Shown here: in pieces, positions 15,201 through 20,163 of the stretch | Layout of the letters: each line of letters opens with the position of its first letter | Numbering within the stretch: position 1 is the stretch's first letter | Assembly (NCBI GenBank): GCA_009778355.1 | Contig: WRJY01000328.1 | Coordinates: 1-20,163, forward strand | DNA from: Desulfovibrionaceae bacterium | GTDB lineage: Bacteria > Pseudomonadota > Gammaproteobacteria > Burkholderiales > Burkholderiaceae_C | DNA: 20,163 bases | Reading direction: 5' to 3' | Notes under the pieces: model-generated | What the model saw: only the letters and a program-made list of their open reading frames with translations | What the model was told of the DNA's origin: nothing | Databases searched by the model: none | Translations under genes and position numbers: made by a program

Positions 15201-15517
15201 TGAACAACCCCGGCCCCGCCCCCAGCGGCGAGCGCGTCATCGCCCGCGCCTTCAACCTGGCCGCGCTGCCGACGGATGCCGGCGGCATCCGTCTGGCGTG
15301 GGAGCTGGAGGCCGCCAACGGCGCCGACGTGCGCGTTGCAGCCAACCACGGCCCCAGCCAGCAAGTGCCCATCCAGGGCCACCTGACAGTCCCTGGCCGC
15401 GAACTGCTGCTGCCCGCCTACAAGCCGGGCACGCACCTGTCCATCTCCATCCTCCCCGTCGCCGCCGGCACGCCAACGGCCATCGAGGGCGACTCATTGG
15501 AGATCACCGTGACGTAG
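12266..15517 (+). CDS. TipJ-like phage tail tip / host specificity protein
   Basis: 1083 residues. Phage-like sequence starts near residue 38 (IGVIYCPNPLRPASERQVHR), has a hydrophobic stretch WATVLAMAAYVAFNVVVSMA (about 133-152), and then the lambda-J-like SIEGGSNSVRPYEPLPLVLG then EHRLFPDYASRPF (about 178-210). A long beta-rich body follows, and the C-terminus (from about 985, RVIARAFNLAALPTDAGGIR) looks like a fibronectin-type or carbohydrate-binding tail. Such proteins sit at the tail tip and decide host binding. Residues about 8-31 are encoded by a repeat (12288-12359) kept in frame. GAGGG lies before the ATG, which overlaps the NlpC stop. The frame is otherwise undamaged, striking given the state of other genes. 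Confidence 0.85.
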   Translation: MTGSEPPPGHPKAGQPPRGAAHHAQRGSVGASCLLGHIGVIYCPNPLRPASERQVHRLAITSCDTIASLVQRLGLAATPLAATLNGTAVPRRRWRRTRVRAFDVLVLQQVARGASIALWVGESATAAGKSVGWATVLAMAAYVAFNVVVSMALSMLANALAGNKSNRQTDDSSPTAYSIEGGSNSVRPYEPLPLVLGEHRLFPDYASRPFAEFVEDETTTHEVINNTPAFEPRTPPEWSYTPGKDQWSPITPAPPWTLIATSAVGDIGTYEYYGDNAARTYNRPFGFPSGVITQPHTFVVRHSPFSWEDDAITDYESWLTTQQPPDFGGGPVNWRPIDGSDLPVLVRYGRIEIEHTERLTSIFNFGFGDLAIDDLRVGSTPLDSYVGWQLDAARVPPGQGECTVLTGYSSEEWPTDDYPDDCQIVEGGKLEQRDQVLNDGWIERTGKPARYVQIDLAGRLFKQGDGIEELTCTFEFHYRRAGSSAWVPLDVSPATVINTDTTIWRQTFSQAFDFDVDALRVRRLTPEPTDAREVSEMELTRVKFFRWPTALYPAQQRRALMLRASGQINGRIDRLSAMVRAKHWCWSSAAPWSGSYPGDGGAWAWGYTVNPAWLFLFYARGGFLNPKTAPAHLGLAGWLDEPAPGNGERLFGAGLTNDRIDYASIVAWGQFCAAHGLECRKVVTEARSCGDVLDEIAAAGRGSKTWATGKLGVVWEAAGQPDVAAFGMANIIAGSFSVQYLTDDTVDEYALEFTDSGADYEAGTVYAVVPGVTLPVNQQTERAAYSMPKAQAQRLVNLLAAGKHYHRRTITWETGLFGANVQRGDIVRLAHDLTKWAHSGRLTAVELRNAKVTRVHLAAEVGSTDAGARFWLWIGKPDGGYLSVECAPPTERTRELAVIGNWPAADAPGWIDAGAGDASCNQASHWPDSVPEDWAFLAGPEPTPGKRVRIVNTEATSERRLRIVARDEYEAYYPMEWGLNNPGPAPSGERVIARAFNLAALPTDAGGIRLAWELEAANGADVRVAANHGPSQQVPIQGHLTVPGRELLLPAYKPGTHLSISILPVAAGTPTAIEGDSLEITVT
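12288..12359 (+). repeat. REP-like repeat inside the TipJ 5' end
   Basis: The stretch GGGCCACCCCAAGGCGGGTC then AGCCCCCTCGGGGGGCAGCG and, at the end, GGGGAGCGTGGGGGCTTC has the look of a G/C-rich intergenic repeat common in Comamonadaceae (recalled, not searched). It has a CCCCC/GGGGG inverted core. Its length and phase leave the TipJ frame open, adding about 24 Pro/Gly/Arg/His-rich residues. Confidence 0.65.
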
Positions 15518-15603
15518 CAAAAAAGACGGGCGACTGCTGCCGGTGCTACGAACACCGACAACAGCCCCGAACATGCAGCCGTAACTGCAAGCCCGGCGAA
15601 GAC

Positions 15604-15626
15604 CCGCCACCTGTCGACAGGCGGTG
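15604..15626 (+). promoter_or_regulatory. Palindrome/hairpin upstream of com
   Basis: CCTGTCGACAGG (15610-15621) is a perfect 12-base palindrome. Outer bases extend it with one A-C mismatch and further C-G pairs (CGCCA against CGGTG). It lies in the gap between TipJ (stop 15517) and com (start 15672). No T-run follows, so it is not a classical terminator; it could be an operator, an RNA hairpin or chance. No certain promoter was recognised. Confidence 0.35.
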
Positions 15627-15671
15627 TCGAGCCTATCAGTGTTTTCTTACGCGGAAAAAGGCTTGCACACC

Positions 15672-15872
15672 ATGCAAAACCATGAACAGATCAGATGCGG
15701 CACTTGCCGCCGCAAATTGGCAGAGGGACAATACTTGCGCCTGTCGATCAAGTGTCGGCGTTGCGGCACGATCAACCGGTTGCGGGCCACGCGCCCCATG
15801 CCCGAGCGCCATCGAGCGTCCAGCCTTACGAGGACGCCCGATGAAAAGTTACCCGATTCCCCTGCACCCTGA
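15672..15872 (+). CDS. com: Com-like zinc-finger translational regulator
   Basis: 66 residues from MQNHEQIRCGTCRRKLAEGQ, with Cys at 9, 12, 28 and 31 (CxxC, 15 residues, CxxC) followed by GTINRLRATRP. This is the Mu Com pattern: a small zinc-binding protein of about 60 residues that opens an RNA hairpin over the start of the overlapping mom gene and so permits its translation. The ATG at 15672 has AAGG ten bases upstream; a GTG 48 bases earlier is in frame but less suitable. The gene overlaps the methylase by 32 bases in another frame, just as com overlaps mom in Mu. Placement at the right end of a Mu-type prophage agrees. The basic region after the finger could bind RNA. Confidence 0.8.
   Translation: MQNHEQIRCGTCRRKLAEGQYLRLSIKCRRCGTINRLRATRPMPERHRASSLTRTPDEKLPDSPAP
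15810..15843 (+). promoter_or_regulatory. RNA hairpin masking the methylase start site
   Basis: Bases 15810-15821 pair with 15832-15843: CATCG with CGATG, a single A-C mismatch (15815/15838), then GCGTCC with GGACGC, around a 10-base loop AGCCTTACGA. Eleven of twelve positions pair. The right arm contains most of the ribosome-binding site (GAGGA, 15830-15834) and the whole ATG (15841-15843). In mRNA the methylase start would be hidden. The left arm lies within com, so ribosomes reading com, or Com itself, could open it. Confidence 0.75.
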
Positions 15873-16698
15873 CGAAAAGCCGCCCCGATCCGTGCTGCGC
15901 TACCTGGGCGGCAAATGGCGCATCGCACCGTGGGTCATCTCGCACCTGCCGCCGCACCGCATCTACGTCGAGCCATTCGGCGGCGCGGCATCCGTGCTGC
16001 TGCGCAAGCCGCGCAGTCCGGTCGAGGTCTACAACGATCTCGACGAAGAGATCGCCGGCATCTTCACCGTCATACAGGACCCGGCCCAGTGCCAGGCGCT
16101 GATGCGGCGCCTGCGCCGCGTGCCCTACGGCCGCGTGGCATTCGAGCAGTCGTTTTGTCCAAGCCGCGACAGCGTCGTGCGCGCACAGCGCGCCATCACG
16201 CGGGCGTATCTGGCCTTCCACCACGGCTCGCTGTTCGATCTACGCAAACACACCTTCGCCGACGCCCGCCACCGCACCGGCCACGCCAAATCACACGAAT
16301 GGGCCAGCTACCCGCGCACCCTGGCGTTCGTGCACCGCAGGCTCCAAGGCGTGGTCATCGAGCGCCGCGATGCCATCGACGTGATCCGCGCCCAGGACAC
16401 CCCCGACACTCTGTTCTACGTCGACCCGCCCTACGTCCCCAGCACCCGCAGCGACACCAGCTACCGCTGCGAGCTGACCGAAGAGCACCACGCCGAACTG
16501 CTGGACCGTCTGCGCGCAGTCAAGGGCATGGTGGTGCTCTCCGGCTACCCGTCAGCGCTGTACGACCGGGTACTGGCTGGCTGGCAACGCGCCGAGCTGC
16601 CCACCCGAGCCGCCGGCAGTTCGCGCCCCAGGCGCGAGGTGCTGTGGCTATCCCCTTCAGCCAGCAAGGCCCTTGCTTCTTGCAACGGTGACAATTAG
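15841..16698 (+). CDS. DNA adenine methylase (D12/Dam-type)
   Basis: 285 residues. Motifs: VLRYLGGKWRIAPWV (about 18-32, the FxGxK-type SAM-binding motif), YVEPFGGAASVLL (about 42-54), VYNDLDEEIAGIF (63-75) and catalytic FYVDPPY (192-198). This order is that of the D12 class of N6-adenine methyltransferases, which transfer methyl from S-adenosylmethionine to adenine in DNA. The specificity cannot be read from the sequence; GATC is one possibility. It takes the place of mom at the right end, probably to protect phage DNA from host restriction. The start has GAGGA seven bases upstream, both in the hairpin described above. The frame is intact, so the enzyme may still be active in the host. Codons upstream in frame are not part of it. 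Confidence 0.9.
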   Translation: MKSYPIPLHPDEKPPRSVLRYLGGKWRIAPWVISHLPPHRIYVEPFGGAASVLLRKPRSPVEVYNDLDEEIAGIFTVIQDPAQCQALMRRLRRVPYGRVAFEQSFCPSRDSVVRAQRAITRAYLAFHHGSLFDLRKHTFADARHRTGHAKSHEWASYPRTLAFVHRRLQGVVIERRDAIDVIRAQDTPDTLFYVDPPYVPSTRSDTSYRCELTEEHHAELLDRLRAVKGMVVLSGYPSALYDRVLAGWQRAELPTRAAGSSRPRREVLWLSPSASKALASCNGDN

Positions 16699-16727
16699 CT
16701 TTCACGTACTGCAATAATTCCCCAATG

Positions 16728-16740
16728 GATTTATCGCGCC
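16728..16740 (-). other. Candidate prophage right-end site
   Basis: On the minus strand these bases read GGCGCGATAAATC, matching GGTGCGATAAATC at 474-486 on the plus strand at 12 of 13 positions. The two are thus inverted, one at each edge of the phage block. The surrounding 16699-16833 holds no gene, is locally AT-richer up to about 16735, and must contain the phage-host junction. A 13-base match could be chance. Confidence 0.3.
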
Positions 16741-16833
16741 GCGCTTTACCAGGCGGCTCCGGCTGAACGGCCTCAAGCGCCCATCACGCTCCGCAACATC
16801 ACGCCGCCCCGCCGCCAACGCCAGCCACGAAAA

Positions 16834-18240
16834 ATGCCTGACTTCCCTGCCGCGCCCCGCCCAAGCTGGCGCAACGCCTTGCGCGTGTACCTGGCGCCCG
16901 CGAACCTGCGCATGGTGACGCTGGCCTTTTCCACTGGCCTGCCGTTTCTGCTGACGCAGGGAACGCTGGCATTCCGCTTGAGCGAGGCAGGCATCAATAT
17001 CGACACCATCGGCTTTCTGAGTTGGGTCGGCATGGCCACCTACGGCTTCAAATGGGCTTGGGCGCCGCTGGTGGACCGCATGCCGCTGCCGGGCCTGACG
17101 CGCTGGCTGGGCCGCCGGCGCAGTTGGCTGCTGCTGTCGCAGGCGGCGGTGGCGCTGGGGCTGGCCGGCATGGCCCTGGCCGACCCGCGCGCGGCGCTGG
17201 CTCCGCTGGTGTGGTGCGCGCTGGCGGTGGCGTTCGCATCGGCCACGCAGGACATCGCGCTGGACGCCTATCGCATCGAATCGGCCCCCACGCAGGAGCA
17301 ACCGGCGCTGGCCGCCACCTACCAGGTAGGCTACCGCCTGGCGATGATCTGTGCCAGCGCCGGCGTGCTGTGGCTGGCCGCCCGCGCCCAGGGCGCGGCT
17401 ACCGGCTACGACAACGCGGCCTGGCAGACGGCGTATCTGGTGATGGCGGCGTTGATGGCGGTGGGCATGGTCACGGTGCTGACCGCGCCGGAGCCAGCGC
17501 CCGCGCCGCTGCCGCCCGCGCGCAGCGCCGCCGAATGGGTGCAGGGCGCGCTGGTCGAGCCGTTCGCCGACTTCATCCGCCGCTACAAGTGGCAGGCGGC
17601 GCTGATCCTGGCGCTGATCGCCATCTACCGCATCAGCGACGAGGTGATGGGCGTCATGGCCAACCCGTTCTACGTGCACATGGGCTACACCAAGGACCAG
17701 GTGGCGGCGGTGAGCAAGGTCTTCGGCGTGGTGATGACGCTGACCGGCGGCTTCGTCGGCGGCGCGCTGGCGCTGCGCTTTGGCGTCATGCGCGTCCTGA
17801 TGCTGGGCGCGTCACTGTCGGTGGTAAGCAACCTGCTGTTCGCCTGGCTGGCCAGCCACGGCCCCAGCGTGCCCGGCGGGGCAGCCATGAGCGCCAGCGC
17901 TCAGCTCGCGCTCGCCTGGCAGGCCGGCTACCGCCCCAGTGTGCCGGCGCTGGTGGCGGTGATCTCGGCGGACAACCTGTCCGGCGGCATGGCGCAGGCG
18001 GCGTTCGTGGGCTACCTGTCGAGCCTGACCAACATCCGCTACTCGGCCACGCAGTACGCGCTGTTTTCGTCGCTGATGCACCTGGCGCCCAAGTTCATCG
18101 GCGGCTTTACGGGCGTTTACGTCAAAGCCTTTGACTACCCGGTCTTTTTCACCACCACGGCGGCGCTGGGCCTGCCGGTGCTGCTGCTGGTGGCGCTGGC
18201 GGCGCGGGCGCAGGGCGGTTGGAATCCGGCGCGGAAATAG
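16834..18240 (+). CDS. ampG: AmpG-like muropeptide permease (MFS)
   Basis: 468 residues with about 12 hydrophobic segments. The opening RMVTLAFSTGLPFLLTQGTL, the KWAWAPLVDRMPLPGLTRWL loop with GRRRSW, FASATQDIALDAYRIE and ISDEVMGVMANPFYVHMGYT then KDQVAAVSK are characteristic of AmpG, the inner-membrane permease that brings GlcNAc-anhydroMurNAc muropeptides back into the cytoplasm for wall recycling and beta-lactamase signalling. Length is close to E. coli AmpG (491). The ATG at 16834 has only a weak purine stretch before it. The prophage right end lies in the 135 bases upstream, so the native promoter may have been separated from the gene. It converges with the next gene over a long hairpin. 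Confidence 0.85.
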   Translation: MPDFPAAPRPSWRNALRVYLAPANLRMVTLAFSTGLPFLLTQGTLAFRLSEAGINIDTIGFLSWVGMATYGFKWAWAPLVDRMPLPGLTRWLGRRRSWLLLSQAAVALGLAGMALADPRAALAPLVWCALAVAFASATQDIALDAYRIESAPTQEQPALAATYQVGYRLAMICASAGVLWLAARAQGAATGYDNAAWQTAYLVMAALMAVGMVTVLTAPEPAPAPLPPARSAAEWVQGALVEPFADFIRRYKWQAALILALIAIYRISDEVMGVMANPFYVHMGYTKDQVAAVSKVFGVVMTLTGGFVGGALALRFGVMRVLMLGASLSVVSNLLFAWLASHGPSVPGGAAMSASAQLALAWQAGYRPSVPALVAVISADNLSGGMAQAAFVGYLSSLTNIRYSATQYALFSSLMHLAPKFIGGFTGVYVKAFDYPVFFTTTAALGLPVLLLVALAARAQGGWNPARK

Positions 18241-18244
18241 TGCC

Positions 18245-18318
18245 TTGAACCTGGAAACGGCAGTTGAACGCGCTTGTATGGAAGGTTGCAAGCGATCAAC
18301 TGCCGTTTCCAGGTTCAA
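18245..18318. terminator. Long perfect inverted repeat between convergent genes
   Basis: Arms 18245-18267 and 18296-18318 are perfectly complementary over 23 bases. The 28-base loop holds a second stem, CGCTTG (18271-18276) with CAAGCG (18289-18294). It lies right after the AmpG stop, and the YihY stop (18315-18317) is within the right arm. Placement suggests a bidirectional terminator; the length and G/C-moderate, non-T-tailed form also suggest a REP-like repeat pair. Confidence 0.7.
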
Positions 18319-19646
18319 TCCAACCTGCGGCCTTCTAAACGGTTTTGACTGAACGCTCGCCGACCGCCACGCGTGCCCGCAGCCGGCTCAACGTCGGGCA
18401 TTGTGCCGCCGGGGGGCAACACGCTGGCCACGGTCATGCGGTTCAGGGCGTCGGCGGCCCACCAGCGGGCCAGGGCCGGGTCGGGCTTGAGCAGCAGTTT
18501 TTCCATCAGGGGCCGCAAGCTTTGGCGTTCCGGCTGTAGCAGCAGCACGCGGCGCGGGTCATCGATCTGCATGCCGCCGAGCTGGCCGACCCAATCGAGT
18601 TCGCGCAGCGCCTCCAGCGCGGGCGACAGTTGCAGCGCGTCCACTTGCAGCCGGGCGGCCAGTTGCGGCAGCGTGAGGCCGCGCGCCGGCGTGCCCTGTG
18701 CCTGCGCCAGCGCCTGCAGCACTTCGACGGCCAGTTGAAAGTCCCAGCCCGGCCCGCCGCCGCGCCGCGCCACGCCCGACAACAAAGTGGGCAGGTAGGC
18801 CGCGATGACGGCGCCCAGCAGCACGATCAGCCACGACAGGTAAATCCACAGCAGCAGAATCGGTACGGTGGCAAACGTGCCGTAGATCAGCGAATAGCCG
18901 GGCACGCGCGACAGGTAAAAACCCAGCCCCCACTTGGCCAGCCCCAAGCCGGCGGCGACGAACAGGGCGCCGGCCAGCGCGTGCTTGTATTTCACCGGCG
19001 TGTGGGGCACGAAGCGGTACAGCAGCGTCAGCCCCAGCGTCATCAGCAAAAACTGCGCGGCGCCCAACAGCAAATTGGCGCCGCCGCCGATGCCCGGCAG
19101 CCAGCCGCGCGAGGCCGTCAGCACGTAGGAGGTGATTGCCAGGCTGGCGCCCAGTACCAGCGGCCCCAACGTCAGCGCCGCCCAGTACACCAGAATGCGC
19201 TGGCCCAGCGGGCGCGGCGCGCTCACGCGCCAGATGGCGTTGAGCGTGTGGTCGATGGTCAGCATCAGCGAGATGGCGGTGAACAGCAGCGCCGCCAGGC
19301 CCGCCGCGCCCAGTCCGCTGGCCTTGGTGGCGAACTGGTTCAGGTAGCCCATGACGTGGCTGGCGATGCCGGCGGGGATCAGGCTGTCGATCAGCCAGTG
19401 TTCCAGCGCGTCGCGCAGGCGCGCGAAGATCGGAAACGCAGTGAACACCGACAGCACCACCGCGAACAGCGGCACCAGCGCCAGCACGGTGGTGAAGGTG
19501 AGCGCGCTGGCCGTCATGCTCAACCGGTCCTGGCGAAAACGCTCGCGCAACGTGGCCGCGGTGGGCAGCACGGGAAAATCGGTGACGCCGGTGATGAAGG
19601 TCTTTAGCCGCGCTTGCAGCCGCCCGGTATTCATGCTCGGTATCAT
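18315..19646 (-). CDS. YihY/BrkB (UPF0761) family membrane protein
   Basis: 443 residues. The N-terminal 300 residues have about six membrane segments with family-typical SMTASALTFTTVLALVPLFA, LMLTIDHTLNAIWRV, YRFVPHTPVKYKHALAGALF and YGTFATVPILLLWIYLSWLI. The C-terminal ~140 residues are soluble and winged-helix-like (RGLTLPQLAARLQVDALQLS), found in the longer betaproteobacterial members. Members were once called ribonuclease BN by mistake; the real role is unknown. The ATG at 19646 has GAGAGG upstream and is preferred over 19634. The last codons and the stop lie in the inverted repeat, so the C-terminal tail may have been altered by repeat insertion. It is divergent from DUF2069 with only 11 bases between start codons. 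Confidence 0.85.
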   Translation of the reverse strand: MIPSMNTGRLQARLKTFITGVTDFPVLPTAATLRERFRQDRLSMTASALTFTTVLALVPLFAVVLSVFTAFPIFARLRDALEHWLIDSLIPAGIASHVMGYLNQFATKASGLGAAGLAALLFTAISLMLTIDHTLNAIWRVSAPRPLGQRILVYWAALTLGPLVLGASLAITSYVLTASRGWLPGIGGGANLLLGAAQFLLMTLGLTLLYRFVPHTPVKYKHALAGALFVAAGLGLAKWGLGFYLSRVPGYSLIYGTFATVPILLLWIYLSWLIVLLGAVIAAYLPTLLSGVARRGGGPGWDFQLAVEVLQALAQAQGTPARGLTLPQLAARLQVDALQLSPALEALRELDWVGQLGGMQIDDPRRVLLLQPERQSLRPLMEKLLLKPDPALARWWAADALNRMTVASVLPPGGTMPDVEPAAGTRGGRRAFSQNRLEGRRLD

Positions 19647-19657
19647 GCCATCCTCTC

Positions 19658-20083
19658 ATGTCAGCCAGCCCAGCCCTTCTGCCTCCTGCCGCGCCCACGC
19701 CCGCCGCGCGGGCCACGCGCCTGGCCGCGGTGTCGAGTCTGCTGGCGCTGATCGCGCTGGCGCTGGTCTGGGAGCTGTGGCTGGCGCCGCTGCGGCCCGG
19801 CGGCTCCTGGCTGGCGCTCAAGGCGGTGCCGCTGCTGCTGCCCCTGTCCGGCCTGCTGCGCTACCGGATGTTCACCTACCGCTGGGTGGCGCTGTTCGTG
19901 TGGCTGTATTTTCTTGAAGGCGTGGTGCGGGCCGTCAGCGACCGGGCGCCGTCATCGGGATTCGCCCTGGCCGAGGCGCTGCTCACGCTGGCGCTGTTTG
20001 CCGCCTGCGCCGCCCACGTGCGGCTGCGCCAGCGGCAGGCCAAGGCTTTGCAACATGACGCCGCCGCTCTCCCTGCTGCCTGA
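19658..20083 (+). CDS. DUF2069 membrane protein
   Basis: 141 residues with four hydrophobic segments: AVSSLLALIALALVWELWL (about 24-42), WLALKAVPLLLPLSGLLRY (about 50-68), WVALFVWLYFLEGVVRAVS (about 75-93) and ALLTLALFAACAAHVRL (about 106-122). The pattern, including RYRMFTYRWVALF and YFLEGVVRAVSD, agrees with DUF2069, small inner-membrane proteins of unknown function in beta- and gammaproteobacteria. No clear ribosome-binding site is seen before 19658. The 3' end overlaps the next gene by 29 bases, suggesting co-transcription. Confidence 0.8.
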   Translation: MSASPALLPPAAPTPAARATRLAAVSSLLALIALALVWELWLAPLRPGGSWLALKAVPLLLPLSGLLRYRMFTYRWVALFVWLYFLEGVVRAVSDRAPSSGFALAEALLTLALFAACAAHVRLRQRQAKALQHDAAALPAA

Positions 20084-20163
20084 GGCGCTGCGCCAGATCG
20101 TCGGCGCGGCCCATGTGTTGACGGGCGGCGACTTGATCGCCTACGAGCGCGACTGGCGCCAGC
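20055..20163 (+). CDS. FAD-linked oxidoreductase, start only
   Basis: The 36 codons read MTPPLSLLPEALRQIVGAAH, then VLTGGDLIAYERDWRQ, and run off the window. This resembles the start of FAD-binding D-lactate/glycolate-type dehydrogenases (GlcD/D-2-hydroxyacid class), where an LRxIVG segment and a YERDWR-like motif come just before the FAD-binding domain. The substrate cannot be told from this fragment. It overlaps the DUF2069 gene by 29 bases in another frame. Confidence 0.65.
   Translation, partial: MTPPLSLLPEALRQIVGAAHVLTGGDLIAYERDWRQ

Larger units (their letters stand above)
440..16760. mobile_element. Defective, rearranged Mu-like prophage (siphovirus-like tail)
   Basis: The block holds terminase small and large subunits, portal, F, G, T, gp36-like, gp37-like, tail tube, tape-measure remnant, DUF1833, NlpC/P60, TipJ, Com and a methylase, all of types found in Mu relatives such as D3112/B3-like transposable phages. 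Holin through G is on the minus strand and T through the methylase on the plus strand, whereas relatives have them on one strand. No transposase, target-selection ATPase, repressor, middle regulator, protease/scaffold or endolysin is visible. Several retained genes are truncated or fused. At about 16 kb it is less than half the usual 35-40 kb. The borders are approximate: the ankyrin gene ends at 261, the phage G gene ends at 573, the methylase ends at 16698 and the host gene starts at 16834. Confidence 0.85.

Noticed and set aside
12359..15436. Open frame of 1025 codons on the minus strand opposite TipJ
   Set aside because: It mirrors the TipJ gene in a GC-rich codon pattern, has low-complexity Ala/Gly/Arg/Val-rich sequence, no recognisable domain, and no ribosome-binding site. 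It is a shadow frame.
6313..16698. A domesticated tailocin or gene-transfer-like particle
   Set aside because: Tail genes are mostly intact, but the tape measure is cut to its end, no tail chaperones or endolysin are present and the head genes are broken, so an assembled particle is unlikely.
1..20163. CRISPR array or toxin-antitoxin pair
   Set aside because: No regularly spaced direct repeats with unique spacers were found. Short open frames do not form a tight, recognisable toxin-antitoxin pair; the C-terminal domain of the F remnant is the only vaguely toxin-like part and lacks a clear catalytic motif.

Overview
The window is a GC-rich stretch of bacterial chromosome, most likely from a Burkholderiales (Comamonadaceae-like) betaproteobacterium. 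That host call rests on base composition, the style of the flanking housekeeping proteins and the G/C-rich short interspersed repeats. It is an inference, not a database match. A decayed, rearranged Mu-type transposable prophage fills most of the window, from about 440 to 16,760. Its tail genes look siphovirus-like (non-contractile, with a TipJ-type tip protein). Host genes lie on both sides.

Layout. 1-261: C-terminal end of an ankyrin-repeat protein. 262-572: intergenic, with an inverted repeat pair and degenerate tandem sites that may be the phage left end. 573-6244, minus strand: the lysis/head block, in transcription order holin, a chimeric gp26-like gene, small terminase (gp27-like), large terminase (gp28-like), portal (gp29-like), a truncated head protein F, and G. 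A tRNA-shaped element sits between F and G. 6313-16698, plus strand: truncated major head protein T, gp36-like, gp37-like, a small unknown, two paralogous tail-tube proteins, a chimera ending in the last ~230 residues of a tape measure, a minor tail protein, DUF1833, an NlpC/P60-like peptidase, a TipJ-like tip protein, then a Com-like zinc finger and a DNA adenine methylase. 16834-20163: AmpG-like permease (+), YihY/BrkB family protein (-), DUF2069 membrane protein (+) and the start of an FAD-linked oxidoreductase (+).

How it fits together. In Mu relatives these genes lie on one strand in the order lysis, terminase, portal, F, G, protease/scaffold (I), T, tail, com-mom. Here the holin-to-G block is inverted relative to T and the tail. 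The protease/scaffold gene, the start of T, the middle of portal/F, the endolysin region, most of the tape measure, and all transposase, repressor and early genes are missing from the window. The element therefore cannot make particles alone. Several gene starts and deletion scars carry REP-like repeats, some translated in frame.

The most striking signal is at the right end. A Com-like regulator overlaps a DNA adenine methylase gene, where Mu has com-mom. The methylase ribosome-binding site and start codon lie inside an almost perfect 12-position hairpin (15810-15843). This suggests that Mu-type translational control by Com has been carried over to an unrelated methylase.
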